A DNA stretch of 64,000 bases from Shewanella pealeana ATCC 700345 (GCF_000018285.1 NC_009901.1:3285001-3349000); one strand, 5' to 3'. Shown: positions 1-9,566, numbered from the stretch's first letter. Made by a program: numbers and translations. The notes: generated from the sequence alone by a model not told the origin.

Positions 1-1233
1 AATGTGTTCGCCCCCATGGTTCACACCAAACACCTTACAGGCTTTCCAGTATCGCTGGGCGATTGTCAAACTTGTCACGTCGCAGATGAAGCGCTTACCG
101 AAAACATGAACTGGGCGCGCGTGCCGACTATGGAAGCCTGTGGCAGCTGCCATACCAATATCGACTTTCCTGCGGGTCAAGGACATCCAACTCAAGTGGA
201 TAACAGTAACTGCGTAGCTTGTCATAATTCAGATTGGACTAAGAGTGCTCACAGCCAAGCTGATAGCGATGCGGTACTTGGTCAGTTTAACGCTGAAGTG
301 GTCAGTGCTGAGCTCGTTGGCGATGCGGTAAATTTCGCTGTCAGACTGTCAAATCCTGCGACCAATGAGGTCTATGTAGACAGTGCCGACAAACTTAACT
401 TCATCGACGATCTTCGTGTATATGCCAACTTCGGCATTAGTGTGGATTACACCACTCGTAGTGCCAAATCGATAAAGCTACAGGACACAACGCCGCTCTC
501 AGGCAGTAACGGTGTCTACCATTATCAAATTTCAGGGCTAACGCTAAGTGCAGATCCTGCAAATGATAAAGGCGCCCTCGCCCTTCAAGGTAAGCTTTGT
601 AGCACTGAATCCATGCTAGCAGACTGTGCTGATACAGATTCCACAACGACGATAAAGTCCAGCCATCAATACTTTAGTGCCACAGCCATAACGGAGCTTG
701 GTCGCAGAATTGTCGTCACCAATGAAACCTGTGGCAGTTGCCATGGCGATCAACAGCTGAATTATCATGGTTCACGCAACGATCTTGAAGGTCAATGTCA
801 GCTCTGCCACAACCCTAATATGGTTGCGGATGCGACCGCAGCAAATCCTGCGGCATCAACCGCTGATTATAAGCATCTAGCCCATACCTTACATGCAGGC
901 TCGAGAGAGAGTTACCCCGATATTAACTACCCAGGCAATATTGGTAACTGTGCACAGTGCCATACGACGGATGATGCCGACATATTAACGGCAGCATTAC
1001 CCCTCGACGCAGCCGTGCAGCCTCTTGCCTTTGATGATGGCAGCTTCACCAGTCCCGCCTCGGCCATCTGCAGTGCATGTCACTTAGGTGACTCTGCAAA
1101 CGCCCATATGACCCAACAAGGCGGCGTATTTAAGGGGACCGAGGCCGACGCCAGCGCAGGCACCGAAAGCTGCGCAACTTGTCATGGACAAGGCGCAGCG
1201 GTCGATGTGTTAAAGGTTCACCCAATAAAATAA
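1..1233 (+). CDS. mtrF: Decahaem outer-membrane cytochrome c, MtrF-like (5' end outside window)
   Basis: This is the C-terminal part of an MtrC/MtrF-type extracellular cytochrome; the reading frame is open at base 1. Eight CXXCH haem motifs are visible (CQTCH, CGSCH, CVACH, CGSCH, CQLCH, CAQCH, CSACH, CATCH), so a ten-haem protein would lack its first two here. Between the third and fourth motifs is a beta-rich domain with a CX8C cysteine pair (LCSTESMLADC), the disulphide spacing typical of MtrC/MtrF rather than OmcA. The residues around the second and third haems closely match those of MtrC further on (VPTMEACGSCH versus VPTMETCTSCH). Proteins of this family are surface lipoproteins that pass electrons to metals or flavins. 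The mtrF name rests on its place upstream of omcA-mtrCAB, as in S. oneidensis; a second mtrC is the alternative. Confidence 0.8.
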   Translation, partial: NVFAPMVHTKHLTGFPVSLGDCQTCHVADEALTENMNWARVPTMEACGSCHTNIDFPAGQGHPTQVDNSNCVACHNSDWTKSAHSQADSDAVLGQFNAEVVSAELVGDAVNFAVRLSNPATNEVYVDSADKLNFIDDLRVYANFGISVDYTTRSAKSIKLQDTTPLSGSNGVYHYQISGLTLSADPANDKGALALQGKLCSTESMLADCADTDSTTTIKSSHQYFSATAITELGRRIVVTNETCGSCHGDQQLNYHGSRNDLEGQCQLCHNPNMVADATAANPAASTADYKHLAHTLHAGSRESYPDINYPGNIGNCAQCHTTDDADILTAALPLDAAVQPLAFDDGSFTSPASAICSACHLGDSANAHMTQQGGVFKGTEADASAGTESCATCHGQGAAVDVLKVHPIK

Positions 1234-1241
1234 AAAGTTAT

Positions 1242-1267
1242 AGCCCTAAACATCAAACTTTAGGGCT
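1242..1267 (+). terminator. Hairpin after mtrF
   Basis: A perfect 9-bp stem (AGCCCTAAA / TTTAGGGCT) with an 8-nt loop starts 8 bases after the stop codon. The following T-run is weak (GCACATTTT), so it may only partly stop transcription into the next omcA-like gene, which has little room for a promoter of its own. Confidence 0.6.
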
Positions 1268-1372
1268 GCACATTTTGTGATGAGAAACGATTTGTGACGC
1301 AAATAATTAGTGCCAGAAACAAGTGGCAAAACTAATTACAAAACTAATTACAAAGTAATGGAACGCAAAATT

Positions 1373-3517
1373 ATGGATAAGAAAATTAAACACTTAAAAC
1401 TGAGTTTAATTGCGATCACCGCTTCAGCCCTGCTTTTTGGTTGTAGCGATGGCAATGACGGCGCTGATGGTAAAGATGGTGTCGTTGGCGTTGATATTGA
1501 TTCAACCTCCAGCATTCAGGCGCAGTTTACCGAAGCCAGCGTGACAGACGGTTTGGTCACGGTTAACTTTAACCTTGAAAACGCAAATGGCGTTGCTGTA
1601 TTAGGCCTAGATAAAGACAATGACTTGCGCTTTGGCATCGCCCAACTCGCTAAAGTCAGCGAGACCATCGATGAAGTCGAATACGACCGAGGTTATCAAT
1701 GGCAAGCCTACAATAATGCCCTTAAAGAGCCTGGCACCCCGCCGGATGACAGCAGCGACCTTAATCCTTCTCCACAATATCAAGCCGATGTTGAGGCTGC
1801 GAGCGCCTGTGAAGACTGCTTAGTAGATAATGGCGATGGTAGCTATTCTTATACTTTCCAGCAGAACATCGCTAATGTGACAGAGCCGCTGGCAATCACC
1901 TATGGCGAAGACAATACCCATAGGGTAACGATGGAATTGAAGTTGCCACAAGCCACGGCAAACGCCCACCATGATTGGCAGCCATCAACAGGTGCAATCA
2001 CAGATATTCAAATCCGTAACGTGGTAAGCATAGAAACCTGTTACACCTGCCATCAACCAGAAAGCCTTGAGCTTCATGGCGGTCGGCGTATCGCGCTTGA
2101 GAACTGTGCTAGCTGTCATACCTCAACTTCTGGCGATCCTGAAAGTGGCAACAGCGTCGATTTTACTTACATGATCCACGCCATCCATAAAGGCCAAGAC
2201 AGAGAAACCAGTACTGCCGATGGCATGGTGCCAGCACCGTACAAAATAGTTGGTTACGGCGGCAGCGTGCATGATTATGGCAAGGTGATGTTCCCTCAAA
2301 AGCCTGCTGCTAATTGCGCCTCTTGTCACGTTGAAGGTGAAGGCGCTCCCGCGAATGCCGATCTATTCAAAGCCGACCTCAGTAATACGGCTTGCGTAAG
2401 TTGCCACACAGAGAAGCCATCTCAAACTCACAGCAGTACTAACTGTGTATCTTGCCATAACTCAACCGATACCTATCGCGGCACAGGCAGCGCTGAGAAA
2501 CGTCACGGCGACTTATTAAAAGCCTACACTGAAGCTGAAGCCATGGGGGTTATGTTTAGCAATATAGGCTTAGATACTAGCGGTAAACTGAAGTTTGATG
2601 TGCAAATCCAAGACAGCAGTGGCGAAGCTGTTGGCTCTGAGTTTATCGAAACGGGCACCCGCGTCATAGTGGCATGGGACACAGATAAAGACTTCCCAGC
2701 TTATGCTGACGCGTCGTACTCAAACCGCCGCTTCAAGCTTGAAGACGGCACATACGACAGCGCCGCTAAGACCTTCACTATTATTGCAAGCACATTCGAT
2801 ATGCCAAGCGATGCTGACGGCAAGACCTTTGAGCTTTGGTCTACGGTTGAAGTTTGCTTCAATAGCGGCGGATATTTAGTTGAATCGATCCAAATGACAG
2901 AGTGCTCAGACAAGACCCGCTCAGTTGCCGTAAAAGAAGCACCCTACCACTTTGTTTGGTCAGGCTCAGGTGTTGATGACACCATGCAAGCCGCGATGCG
3001 CCGCTCAATTATCGACGCAGCTAAGTGCCAGAGCTGTCACAATCAAGAGAACTATCATTACAACAATGGTTATAACTGTCAGACCTGCCACACTTCTGAT
3101 AAAACAACCAAAACCGATGATAGTTACCCGGGCGGTAAAAAACCAACCAGCTATGCATTTAAAGCCCACGAAGCCGATGGTCACTACCTAAAATATGCTG
3201 GGGTTCAATCGGGGACGGTACTTAAAACTGATTGCTCAACCTGTCACACCACAGACGGCATTCAGTTAGGCCGAGCGAGTGATAGAGTGTGGCGCTATGG
3301 TGATACAACCACCGGGACCGATATTTGGGTCTCTTCCGATGCAGGCGCTTGTCTAAGTTGCCACCAAAAGTACTTAAGTGACTCAGGTGCAAACCATATT
3401 GTCGCCAACGGTGGTATTCTCGATGGCATGAGTGCAGCAGATGTGAATACTCGCTCCGCTGAAGCCTGCTCGACCTGTCATAATCCAGCGCAGTTAATGG
3501 AACTCCACGGCAACTAA
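1373..3517 (+). CDS. OmcA-like decahaem lipoprotein cytochrome c (second copy)
   Basis: A 714-aa surface cytochrome. The start at ATG 1373 is preceded by GGAA at 1360-1363 and gives a normal lipoprotein signal peptide with lipobox LFGC and lipidated C24; an upstream GTG at 1310 would add 21 unlikely residues. There are ten CXXCH motifs: CYTCH, CASCH, CASCH, CVSCH, CVSCH, then after a beta domain CQSCH, CQTCH, CSTCH, CLSCH, CSTCH. A CX15C pair lies in the second beta domain. The first pentahaem domain is near-identical to the omcA at 6948-9185 (for example ETCYTCHQPESL and VHDYGKV/VHDYGDV), so the two are paralogues from duplication. It probably acts as a terminal reductase for metal oxides or flavins, exported by type II secretion like OmcA. 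It lies 139 bp after mtrF with no clear promoter and may depend on read-through. Confidence 0.88.
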   Translation: MDKKIKHLKLSLIAITASALLFGCSDGNDGADGKDGVVGVDIDSTSSIQAQFTEASVTDGLVTVNFNLENANGVAVLGLDKDNDLRFGIAQLAKVSETIDEVEYDRGYQWQAYNNALKEPGTPPDDSSDLNPSPQYQADVEAASACEDCLVDNGDGSYSYTFQQNIANVTEPLAITYGEDNTHRVTMELKLPQATANAHHDWQPSTGAITDIQIRNVVSIETCYTCHQPESLELHGGRRIALENCASCHTSTSGDPESGNSVDFTYMIHAIHKGQDRETSTADGMVPAPYKIVGYGGSVHDYGKVMFPQKPAANCASCHVEGEGAPANADLFKADLSNTACVSCHTEKPSQTHSSTNCVSCHNSTDTYRGTGSAEKRHGDLLKAYTEAEAMGVMFSNIGLDTSGKLKFDVQIQDSSGEAVGSEFIETGTRVIVAWDTDKDFPAYADASYSNRRFKLEDGTYDSAAKTFTIIASTFDMPSDADGKTFELWSTVEVCFNSGGYLVESIQMTECSDKTRSVAVKEAPYHFVWSGSGVDDTMQAAMRRSIIDAAKCQSCHNQENYHYNNGYNCQTCHTSDKTTKTDDSYPGGKKPTSYAFKAHEADGHYLKYAGVQSGTVLKTDCSTCHTTDGIQLGRASDRVWRYGDTTTGTDIWVSSDAGACLSCHQKYLSDSGANHIVANGGILDGMSAADVNTRSAEACSTCHNPAQLMELHGN

Positions 3518-3544
3518 ATTATCCACTTGCCTGACGATGAAATA

Positions 3545-3570
3545 AAAGGAGGCTTTAGCCTCCTTTTTTA
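3545..3570 (+). terminator. Rho-independent terminator after the omcA paralogue
   Basis: The stem AAAGGAGGC / GCCTCCTTT has a TTTA loop and runs into a T-tract. It is strong, and isolates undA from the gene upstream. Confidence 0.9.
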
Positions 3571-3730
3571 TTGTGCCAAATTCAATGCAATGACTAGCCA
3601 ACAGGTTTAGTTAACATTAAAACCAACTTTAACCAACACCCTACAAACACTGCGCAAGAAACGAGCAACACCCACCTCGTGTAGATGTAAACAAAATGAT
3701 AATTTTGACAGTTGTTAGCCAGCCACATTT

Positions 3731-3744
3731 TTGATGTAAATCAA
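3731..3744. promoter_or_regulatory. Perfect FNR/EtrA-type box
   Basis: TTGATGTAAATCAA matches the FNR consensus TTGATnnnnATCAA at every fixed base. It lies 277 bp upstream of the undA start. EtrA is the Shewanella FNR homologue; whether it acts here is inferred. Confidence 0.6.
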
Positions 3745-3896
3745 GTTATCATCCAAATCAAGTGCGAATTTTAAGCTTACATTAACTTTAAGTTGTTCAA
3801 AATTAATACAAACTTAAATCTAGCGACACGCCAAGGCTAAGTCATTGTTTTTAATGCAATTTAACATTTATCAACATTCAAAGCCTGCACTGAGGG

Positions 3897-3913
3897 TTCA
3901 GATCTCATTTACC
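3897..3913 (+). promoter_or_regulatory. CRP-like box, undA copy (degenerate)
   Basis: TTCAGATCTCATTTACC aligns with the boxes upstream of omcA and mtrC but its right half (TTTACC) departs from TCACA. It is 124 bp before the start codon. Confidence 0.35.
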
Positions 3914-4020
3914 CTGTTCATCTAAAAGAAGGCTACCTCTTTTGGGTAAGATCGTGTTGAGGAACCCCCTCATGCTAAAAGAGGTATAAACCTCATAGCA
4001 GCTAACCTATGCAGGGAAAA

Positions 4021-6492
4021 ATGATGATGAATCAAAATAAAATTAAATATGCTGTCAAATCAGCCATTGGCCTAAGTATGCTCTCAGTAGCACTTGTGGG
4101 TTGTGGCAGTGACGGCAAAGATGGTGAAGACGGTGAGAATGGCAATATAGGTGTCGATATCCAACAAGCCACTAGCTTGCAAGCCAATATCCTCCATGCC
4201 ACAGTGACCGACGGTATTGTTGCGGTTGACTTTAAACTGGAAAATGCCAACGGCGTAGTGGTATCTGGCTTAGAGTCATTCGATGACATTAACACTTTAG
4301 GTTTTGGTATCGCTAAGCTTGATGCACTGCAAAAGCGTGACATGCATGCTTTAGGGCAGCCTGTTACGCCTGAACAGTTTAAAGGAGTAAAACCCACTCA
4401 ATGGACTAGCTATATTAACACGGTGAAGAGTGCCAACTTAGAGCACATTCCAGAGGGTTACAACCATCTTGCGGGCGACCAAATCCAAGCCAACATTGAG
4501 ACCAGCTGTAAAACAGAATGTATTGAGGTGCTAGAGCATGGCACTTACCGCTATACCTTTTCAAAAGCACTTTCAGAATATGAGCAGATAGAAGCAGTCA
4601 ATACAGAGTTTAATGCAGAGCTCACACACCGTGTCACATTAGAGCTTAAACCAACAAGTACATTTAGCGCTGCCACTTTGATTAACACTCATTATGATTT
4701 TGTGCCTGCACTCGATCGTGCTTCCGAAGCTGATGAAACTCGTAACCTTGTAGATCTACAAGAGTCATGTATCCGCTGCCATAGCGATGACTATGATTCT
4801 GCAGCATCAAAACTGATGATGCATGGCAGCAAACGCATTGAAATTGAGAACTGCGTAGTCTGTCATACCTCCTATTCTGGCGATCCTGAAACTGGCGCGA
4901 CCATTGACTTTGGCTCAATGCTGCATCGCATCCATGACGGCACTTACCTCATGGCAGGATACGGCGGTAGTGTACATGATTACACTGGCACCACTTTCCC
5001 AACCGATATGGGTAATTGCCAGACCTGCCATATCAATGAGAACCACTCTCCAGCGCAAGCTGAAAACTTCCAGTTCCATCGCCAAGAAGCCTGTGCATCT
5101 TGTCATATGGCCGACTTCAATCCGGTCAATAATGCCGAGTGGCTCACTCCACCAGGAGAAAGCAAAGATCGCGGCTTTGTCGGTAACTACTTTCACTACT
5201 ATGCAACACCAGAGCTCGATGGTGTAGAAGGTGCAGATGTTCGTGGCGTGTTTGAAAATCAGTCTTGCTCAAGCTGCCATGCCGACGATAGTAATCCGCA
5301 AGGCGCGGCTATATTCCATATGGCTAAAGCCAATGAGACTATAGATGTTCGTGAGCAATATGCTTACGAGTTGAGTAATGGTGTATTCGATGCTGAAGCA
5401 GGCACACTTGAGTTTACGCTAACTTGGGATCGCGAGCAGCCTCCACATGAAGACAGCGCTATCAATGCTTTCTGGATCAACATTCAGGCTTTCGATGGTA
5501 TTGAACTTGTTATGGGTCCTAGACCTGACAACGGGCCTTTGGGACGTTCAGAGTCAAGAATATCAATGAATCTGACTGGATTAGAGAGCAATGAAAACTT
5601 AGCAGCAATTATTGAAGGAAGCTCTATAACCTACACGATCAGCGGGATTACTTCAGATAGTATACACACTCAAATATCTGATTTAGGTCAGGGATTCATT
5701 GATGGCAAGTTGATGGTCTGCGCACAAGGCAGCGAAAGAGTTCCAGCTCCTACAGCAACGATTGATTGCGAACGCTTAGAAAGCGATCCATACAATTTTG
5801 AACTTGCAGTAAAAGGTAACAAAGCTTCTTTCTCTGTAGATGGTAGCAGTATCAATATGCGCCCCATTGTTGCCTCAGAAGAAAAATGCGCAGCCTGTCA
5901 TGGTGAGCAAGCTGACTTCTCTATTTCACATATTGCAAAATATGCTGATCGCGCACCAGACAATAGCTGTGGTACTTGTCACTCGGCAGAGCCTAACACT
6001 GCAGTTAACTTAGCTGATGGTAGCTGCGTAGCCTGTCACAACGGAACTGGCGCTCCAGGCCACAAATACTATGATTTCAGCCAAGGCTTTGACTTCAAGG
6101 TTATGATCCACGGTATTCATTCAGACAATCGTGCTAAATACACTTCAGGTAATGGACGAGATAAAACTCAAGGTGATATCACCTATCCTACAGATGCAGC
6201 AGACTGTGCAGCCTGTCATGATCAAGGGCAGTTAACATTAGCTAACCTAGCTGATACTCCTCCAACGCTTTCTAAGGATGGGACTTACTCTCCAACTGTA
6301 GCCGCTTGTGCTTCTTGTCACGCACCAACTGCTGAAGGAAATAGTGCAGTCATCAGCCACTTCGAATCAAATGGCGGTGTATATCAAGGTAGTGAAGGCA
6401 GTTACCAGTTAGGCAGTGAAAGCTGCGCAACTTGTCACGCTGAAGGGAAATCTTTCGGGGTAGACAAGGTGCACCCGACTAACTACAAATAA
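4021..6492 (+). CDS. undA: UndA, undecahaem outer-membrane cytochrome c
   Basis: A surface lipoprotein cytochrome of 823 aa. It has eleven CXXCH motifs (CIRCH, CVVCH, CQTCH, CASCH, CSSCH, CAACH, CGTCH, CVACH, CAACH, CASCH, CATCH), the count that defines UndA and separates it from ten-haem OmcA. The signal peptide ends in lipobox LVGC with lipidated C28. The fold expected from the family is beta domain, pentahaem, beta domain, then hexahaem; the CX15C pair (VC...DC) falls in the second beta domain between haems five and six. ATG 4021 was chosen because AGGGA sits 3 bases upstream; an in-frame ATG at 4009 has no such site. UndA reduces ferric and other extracellular acceptors in strains that carry it. 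It sits between two omcA genes with its own promoter region and terminator, so it is a separate unit. Confidence 0.92.
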   Translation: MMMNQNKIKYAVKSAIGLSMLSVALVGCGSDGKDGEDGENGNIGVDIQQATSLQANILHATVTDGIVAVDFKLENANGVVVSGLESFDDINTLGFGIAKLDALQKRDMHALGQPVTPEQFKGVKPTQWTSYINTVKSANLEHIPEGYNHLAGDQIQANIETSCKTECIEVLEHGTYRYTFSKALSEYEQIEAVNTEFNAELTHRVTLELKPTSTFSAATLINTHYDFVPALDRASEADETRNLVDLQESCIRCHSDDYDSAASKLMMHGSKRIEIENCVVCHTSYSGDPETGATIDFGSMLHRIHDGTYLMAGYGGSVHDYTGTTFPTDMGNCQTCHINENHSPAQAENFQFHRQEACASCHMADFNPVNNAEWLTPPGESKDRGFVGNYFHYYATPELDGVEGADVRGVFENQSCSSCHADDSNPQGAAIFHMAKANETIDVREQYAYELSNGVFDAEAGTLEFTLTWDREQPPHEDSAINAFWINIQAFDGIELVMGPRPDNGPLGRSESRISMNLTGLESNENLAAIIEGSSITYTISGITSDSIHTQISDLGQGFIDGKLMVCAQGSERVPAPTATIDCERLESDPYNFELAVKGNKASFSVDGSSINMRPIVASEEKCAACHGEQADFSISHIAKYADRAPDNSCGTCHSAEPNTAVNLADGSCVACHNGTGAPGHKYYDFSQGFDFKVMIHGIHSDNRAKYTSGNGRDKTQGDITYPTDAADCAACHDQGQLTLANLADTPPTLSKDGTYSPTVAACASCHAPTAEGNSAVISHFESNGGVYQGSEGSYQLGSESCATCHAEGKSFGVDKVHPTNYK

Positions 6493-6540
6493 CCTTAAGC
6501 ATATGCCTTGAACAAGGGCTAATGTTAAAGAGTGTCCCCA

Positions 6541-6570
6541 AAAGCGAGAAGTTATCTTCTCGCTTTTTTT
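6541..6570 (+). terminator. Rho-independent terminator after undA
   Basis: An 11-bp stem AAAGCGAGAAG / CTTCTCGCTTT with a TTAT loop and a run of seven Ts. Confidence 0.93.
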
Positions 6571-6947
6571 ATGCCTTAAAAAAAGCAAGCTTACCAAGCA
6601 CAAACCTGCTGATTATCTATTCGATTTAAAAAGAAAAAACAACCCAATAAAACGGCGAGAACTTAAACAGAAACTGTTTAACACCTGTACAACAAATGAC
6701 TGTTTTTTGAAGAGTGATTCTTAATCGATAATTAAATTAGTCCTAAAATGGGCACTTTCTATATACCCCTAAAGAAATAGTCAGATCTCAATCACATAAA
6801 GGGGCTAAAACACCTGCTAAATATCTCCCTCTTAGATAGCCTTAGTGTTGGAAATAAAATTCCACACACTAATTGCGGTTAAATGAGAGTTGTTCTCATA
6901 TAAAACCTGCAGTTAGTGATGATTAAAAACTATTGCAGGGACATAAA
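6571..6947 (+). promoter_or_regulatory. omcA upstream region with CRP-like box
   Basis: About 380 bp without a gene. The box TCAGATCTCAATCACAT at 6781-6797 has a perfect right half-site (TCACA) and lies 167 bp before the start. The sequence around it (ACCCCTAAAGAAATAG) also matches the mtrC region. A weak inverted repeat lies near 6847-6871 (TTGGAA/TTCCACA). The ribosome-binding site is AGGGA at 6937-6941. Confidence 0.6.
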
Positions 6948-9185
6948 ATGATGAACAAATTTAATCTAAGCGCTGCTTCAAAAGCATTGCTTACAGCCGG
7001 AGTGCTATCTTTAGCAGTCACAGGTTGTGGTAGCGATGGCAAAGATGGTAACGATGGTAACGATGGTGTTATCGGCGTAAGCATCGATAATGCGAAAAGT
7101 ATCAACGCAATTATGACTGACGCGACAGTTGATGCGGGTACCGTAACTGTTGATTTCAAACTTGAGAATGACAATGGTGTAGCTATTATTGATTTAGATT
7201 TAGCTAAAGAAGGTCTTGAACTCAACTTTGGCATCGCCCAGTTATCTCAAATCACAGAATTGATGGGTGAAACTGAAGTTGATAGAGGTTTCCAGTGGCA
7301 AGCTTATATCAATTCAGAGAAGACTCCGAATCCTGACTACGCTCCAGAAGATGATTCAAACATCAAACCATCTAATCAATTTCAAGCGAATGTAGAAAGT
7401 GCTGCTTCAAGTTGTGAAACTTGCTTCGTTGATAACGGTGACGGCTCTTACAGCTACACGTTTAAGCAAAATATCGCCGATGTAACCACACCTGTAACTG
7501 TGGCTTTCAACGCCGAAAACACACAGCGTGCAACACTTGAGCTTGAGCTTGAACGTGGTAGCCAGAAAATTGCTGCAAATGCACACTTCGATTGGCAGCC
7601 ATCTACAGGTATGACAGATGGCATTCAAACTCGTAACGTGGTTGCAATTGAAACCTGTTACACATGTCACCAACCAGAAAGCCTTGCTTTCCATGGTGGT
7701 AAGCGCATCGACCTAGAAAACTGTGCCTCTTGTCATACAGCGACTTCAGGTGATCCAGAGACGGGCAACAGCATCGACTTTACCTACATGATCCATGCGA
7801 TTCATAAAGGTAGTGACAGAATGATCAGCACAGCTGAAGGCATGGTTCCAGCGCCTTACAAAGTCATTGGCTACAAAGGTGGTGTACACGATTACGGTGA
7901 TGTTAAATACCCACAAAACCCTGCAGCTGATTGTGCAGCGTGTCACGTTGAAGGCGAAAGTGCACCTGCTGACGCAGACCTATTTACAGCTGACTTGAGC
8001 AACACAGCTTGTATCGGTTGTCACACCGAAAAACCTTCTCAAATGCACTCAAGCACAAACTGTATGTCTTGTCACGTTGAAGGCGGCTACGCTAGAAGTG
8101 GCGAAGAAGCTCATGGCGATGCAACCAAGCGTTACAAAGAAAGCCAAGGCTATTCAGCTAAATTTACCGATGTTAAAGTAACAGACGGTGTACTGACTTT
8201 CGATGTGCAAATTCTTAACGAAAAAGATGAGCCGGTAGCTAGAGAGTTTATCGCCAACCCAAGCTCACACACGAAATCTAGCGTCTACTTCTCTTGGGAT
8301 ATTGAAAAGGACTACCCTGCTTACACCGATAGTACTAAATACAGTTCAAGAAACTTTGCTCTAACCTATGTCAAAGATTATAACGCTGACACTAAAACGT
8401 TCAGCGTCAATAGTTCAGTTGACAATCCTAAGTTAGTTCTTCCTGAAGAGCTAAATGGTAAGAGTGTTGAACTATATGCAGCTGTAGCCACTTGCTTCAA
8501 AGATGGCGGTTACGGTCGTCCATTGGTTGAGCCTATCGCATGTAAATATGATGAAACGAACCCAGATAGCCCTAAGTTGTTAACATCTCACGCCTATATT
8601 CAAGATGAGCCATTACGCTTCACTTGGAATGGTACTGACACAACTAAAGCCGCTAAAGAACGTCGTGAAATCATCGATAGCGCTAAGTGTATGGGTTGCC
8701 ACAATCAAGAGATCGTGCACTTTGACAACGGTGTAAATTGCCAGGCGTGCCATACTCCTGACAAAGGTTTAAATAAATGGGGTGGTAATGTACCAACAAG
8801 CTTTGCCTATAAAGCGCATAAAGCTGACGGTCACTACCTGAAAGGTTCTGGCACGATTCTGAAGTCTGACTGTTCTACATGTCATACGGCAGATGGCATC
8901 AAGTTAGGACGCGCAGCAGACCGCGTTTGGCAAGATGTTAACGCTGAAGGCGAAGCAGTTTGGGCTTCATCAGACGCTGGTGCATGTTTAACTTGTCACC
9001 GTCCAACCGATCCTTGGTTTAAAGAGTCTACTCGTGCTCACATCGAAAGCTTCGGTGGTGTACTAGATGCTGACAGCGCAGATAAAGCAAAACCTGCATC
9101 AGTAGACAATCTGGCTGGTCTTGCAAATGAAAGCTGCTCGACTTGTCACTCTCCAGAACAAGTAATGCAAGCACACGGTCACTAG
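6948..9185 (+). CDS. omcA: OmcA, decahaem outer-membrane cytochrome c
   Basis: A 745-aa lipoprotein on the outer face of the outer membrane that passes electrons from MtrCAB or flavins to minerals such as ferric and manganese oxides. The lipobox is VTGC with C27. Ten haem motifs are seen: CYTCH, CASCH, CAACH, CIGCH, CMSCH, then CMGCH, CQACH, CSTCH, CLTCH, CSTCH. The CX15C pair of the OmcA family (TCFKDGG...IAC) lies between the two pentahaem halves. ATG 6948 follows TTGCAGGGA; the TTG itself is an in-frame but less likely start. It lies directly upstream of mtrC in the same direction, as in S. oneidensis, and is flanked by its own promoter region and terminator. Confidence 0.93.
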   Translation: MMNKFNLSAASKALLTAGVLSLAVTGCGSDGKDGNDGNDGVIGVSIDNAKSINAIMTDATVDAGTVTVDFKLENDNGVAIIDLDLAKEGLELNFGIAQLSQITELMGETEVDRGFQWQAYINSEKTPNPDYAPEDDSNIKPSNQFQANVESAASSCETCFVDNGDGSYSYTFKQNIADVTTPVTVAFNAENTQRATLELELERGSQKIAANAHFDWQPSTGMTDGIQTRNVVAIETCYTCHQPESLAFHGGKRIDLENCASCHTATSGDPETGNSIDFTYMIHAIHKGSDRMISTAEGMVPAPYKVIGYKGGVHDYGDVKYPQNPAADCAACHVEGESAPADADLFTADLSNTACIGCHTEKPSQMHSSTNCMSCHVEGGYARSGEEAHGDATKRYKESQGYSAKFTDVKVTDGVLTFDVQILNEKDEPVAREFIANPSSHTKSSVYFSWDIEKDYPAYTDSTKYSSRNFALTYVKDYNADTKTFSVNSSVDNPKLVLPEELNGKSVELYAAVATCFKDGGYGRPLVEPIACKYDETNPDSPKLLTSHAYIQDEPLRFTWNGTDTTKAAKERREIIDSAKCMGCHNQEIVHFDNGVNCQACHTPDKGLNKWGGNVPTSFAYKAHKADGHYLKGSGTILKSDCSTCHTADGIKLGRAADRVWQDVNAEGEAVWASSDAGACLTCHRPTDPWFKESTRAHIESFGGVLDADSADKAKPASVDNLAGLANESCSTCHSPEQVMQAHGH

Positions 9186-9247
9186 AAATTAATCGATTAA
9201 TTTTCATTACCGTTTAATCATAAAGGGAGGCTTAGCCTCCCTTTTTA
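9186..9247 (+). terminator. Palindrome and terminator after omcA
   Basis: A perfect 18-bp AT-rich palindrome (AAATTAATCGATTAATTT, 9186-9203) abuts the stop codon. Then a strong terminator, stem AAAGGGAGGC / GCCTCCCTTT at 9222-9244 with a TTA loop, runs into Ts. Confidence 0.88.
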
Positions 9248-9566
9248 TTTGCAATTTGACAGTCTCGTTCTGAGAAACGATTGCCAACTAGAGCTGAAAA
9301 CTTTTATTACACTTATCACCCGGATAAGGCCAAGTTTTTCAACTTTCATGGCATTTTGGCCCACCCTCTTATACCTCTTTAGAAATAGGCAGATCTAAGT
9401 CACATCTTAGCACCTGTTATGCAGATTTTAGCCCTACATTACGTTAGCCTTTCCTTGGGGAATCTTATTTCCAGCATTGACTTAAGCGGCAATTAAAAAA
9501 TTACAGTCGGTCTCGCTAAATCGAACCACACGTTTAAGACAGTGCCAAACCTATGCAGGGAAAAAA
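9248..9566 (+). promoter_or_regulatory. mtrC upstream region with CRP-like box
   Basis: About 320 bp. GCAGATCTAAGTCACAT at 9389-9405 has a perfect right CRP half-site (TCACA) and a poor left half, 178 bp before the start. The preceding ACCTCTTTAGAAATAGG matches the omcA region. The site AGGGA at 9558?-9561 is within CAGGGA just before the start; an ATG at 9553 opens a 5-codon frame (MQGKK) whose TGA overlaps the mtrC ATG. Confidence 0.65.

Larger units (their letters stand above)
3571..4020 (+). promoter_or_regulatory. undA upstream region
   Basis: About 450 bp without a gene. It holds the FNR-type box and the CRP-like box listed separately, and a two-tier hairpin in the probable leader at 3936-3984: outer stem CCTCTTTT / AAAAGAGG, inner stem TGAGG / CCTCA. 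The AGGGA at 4013-4017 is the ribosome-binding site for the ATG at 4021. Confidence 0.65.

Noticed and set aside
4032-4397. Antisense gene over the undA start
   Set aside because: Serine/proline-rich shadow of the lipoprotein linker; undA has full haem evidence on the other strand.
6923-7234. Antisense gene over the omcA start
   Set aside because: Same low-complexity shadow of the glycine/aspartate linker.
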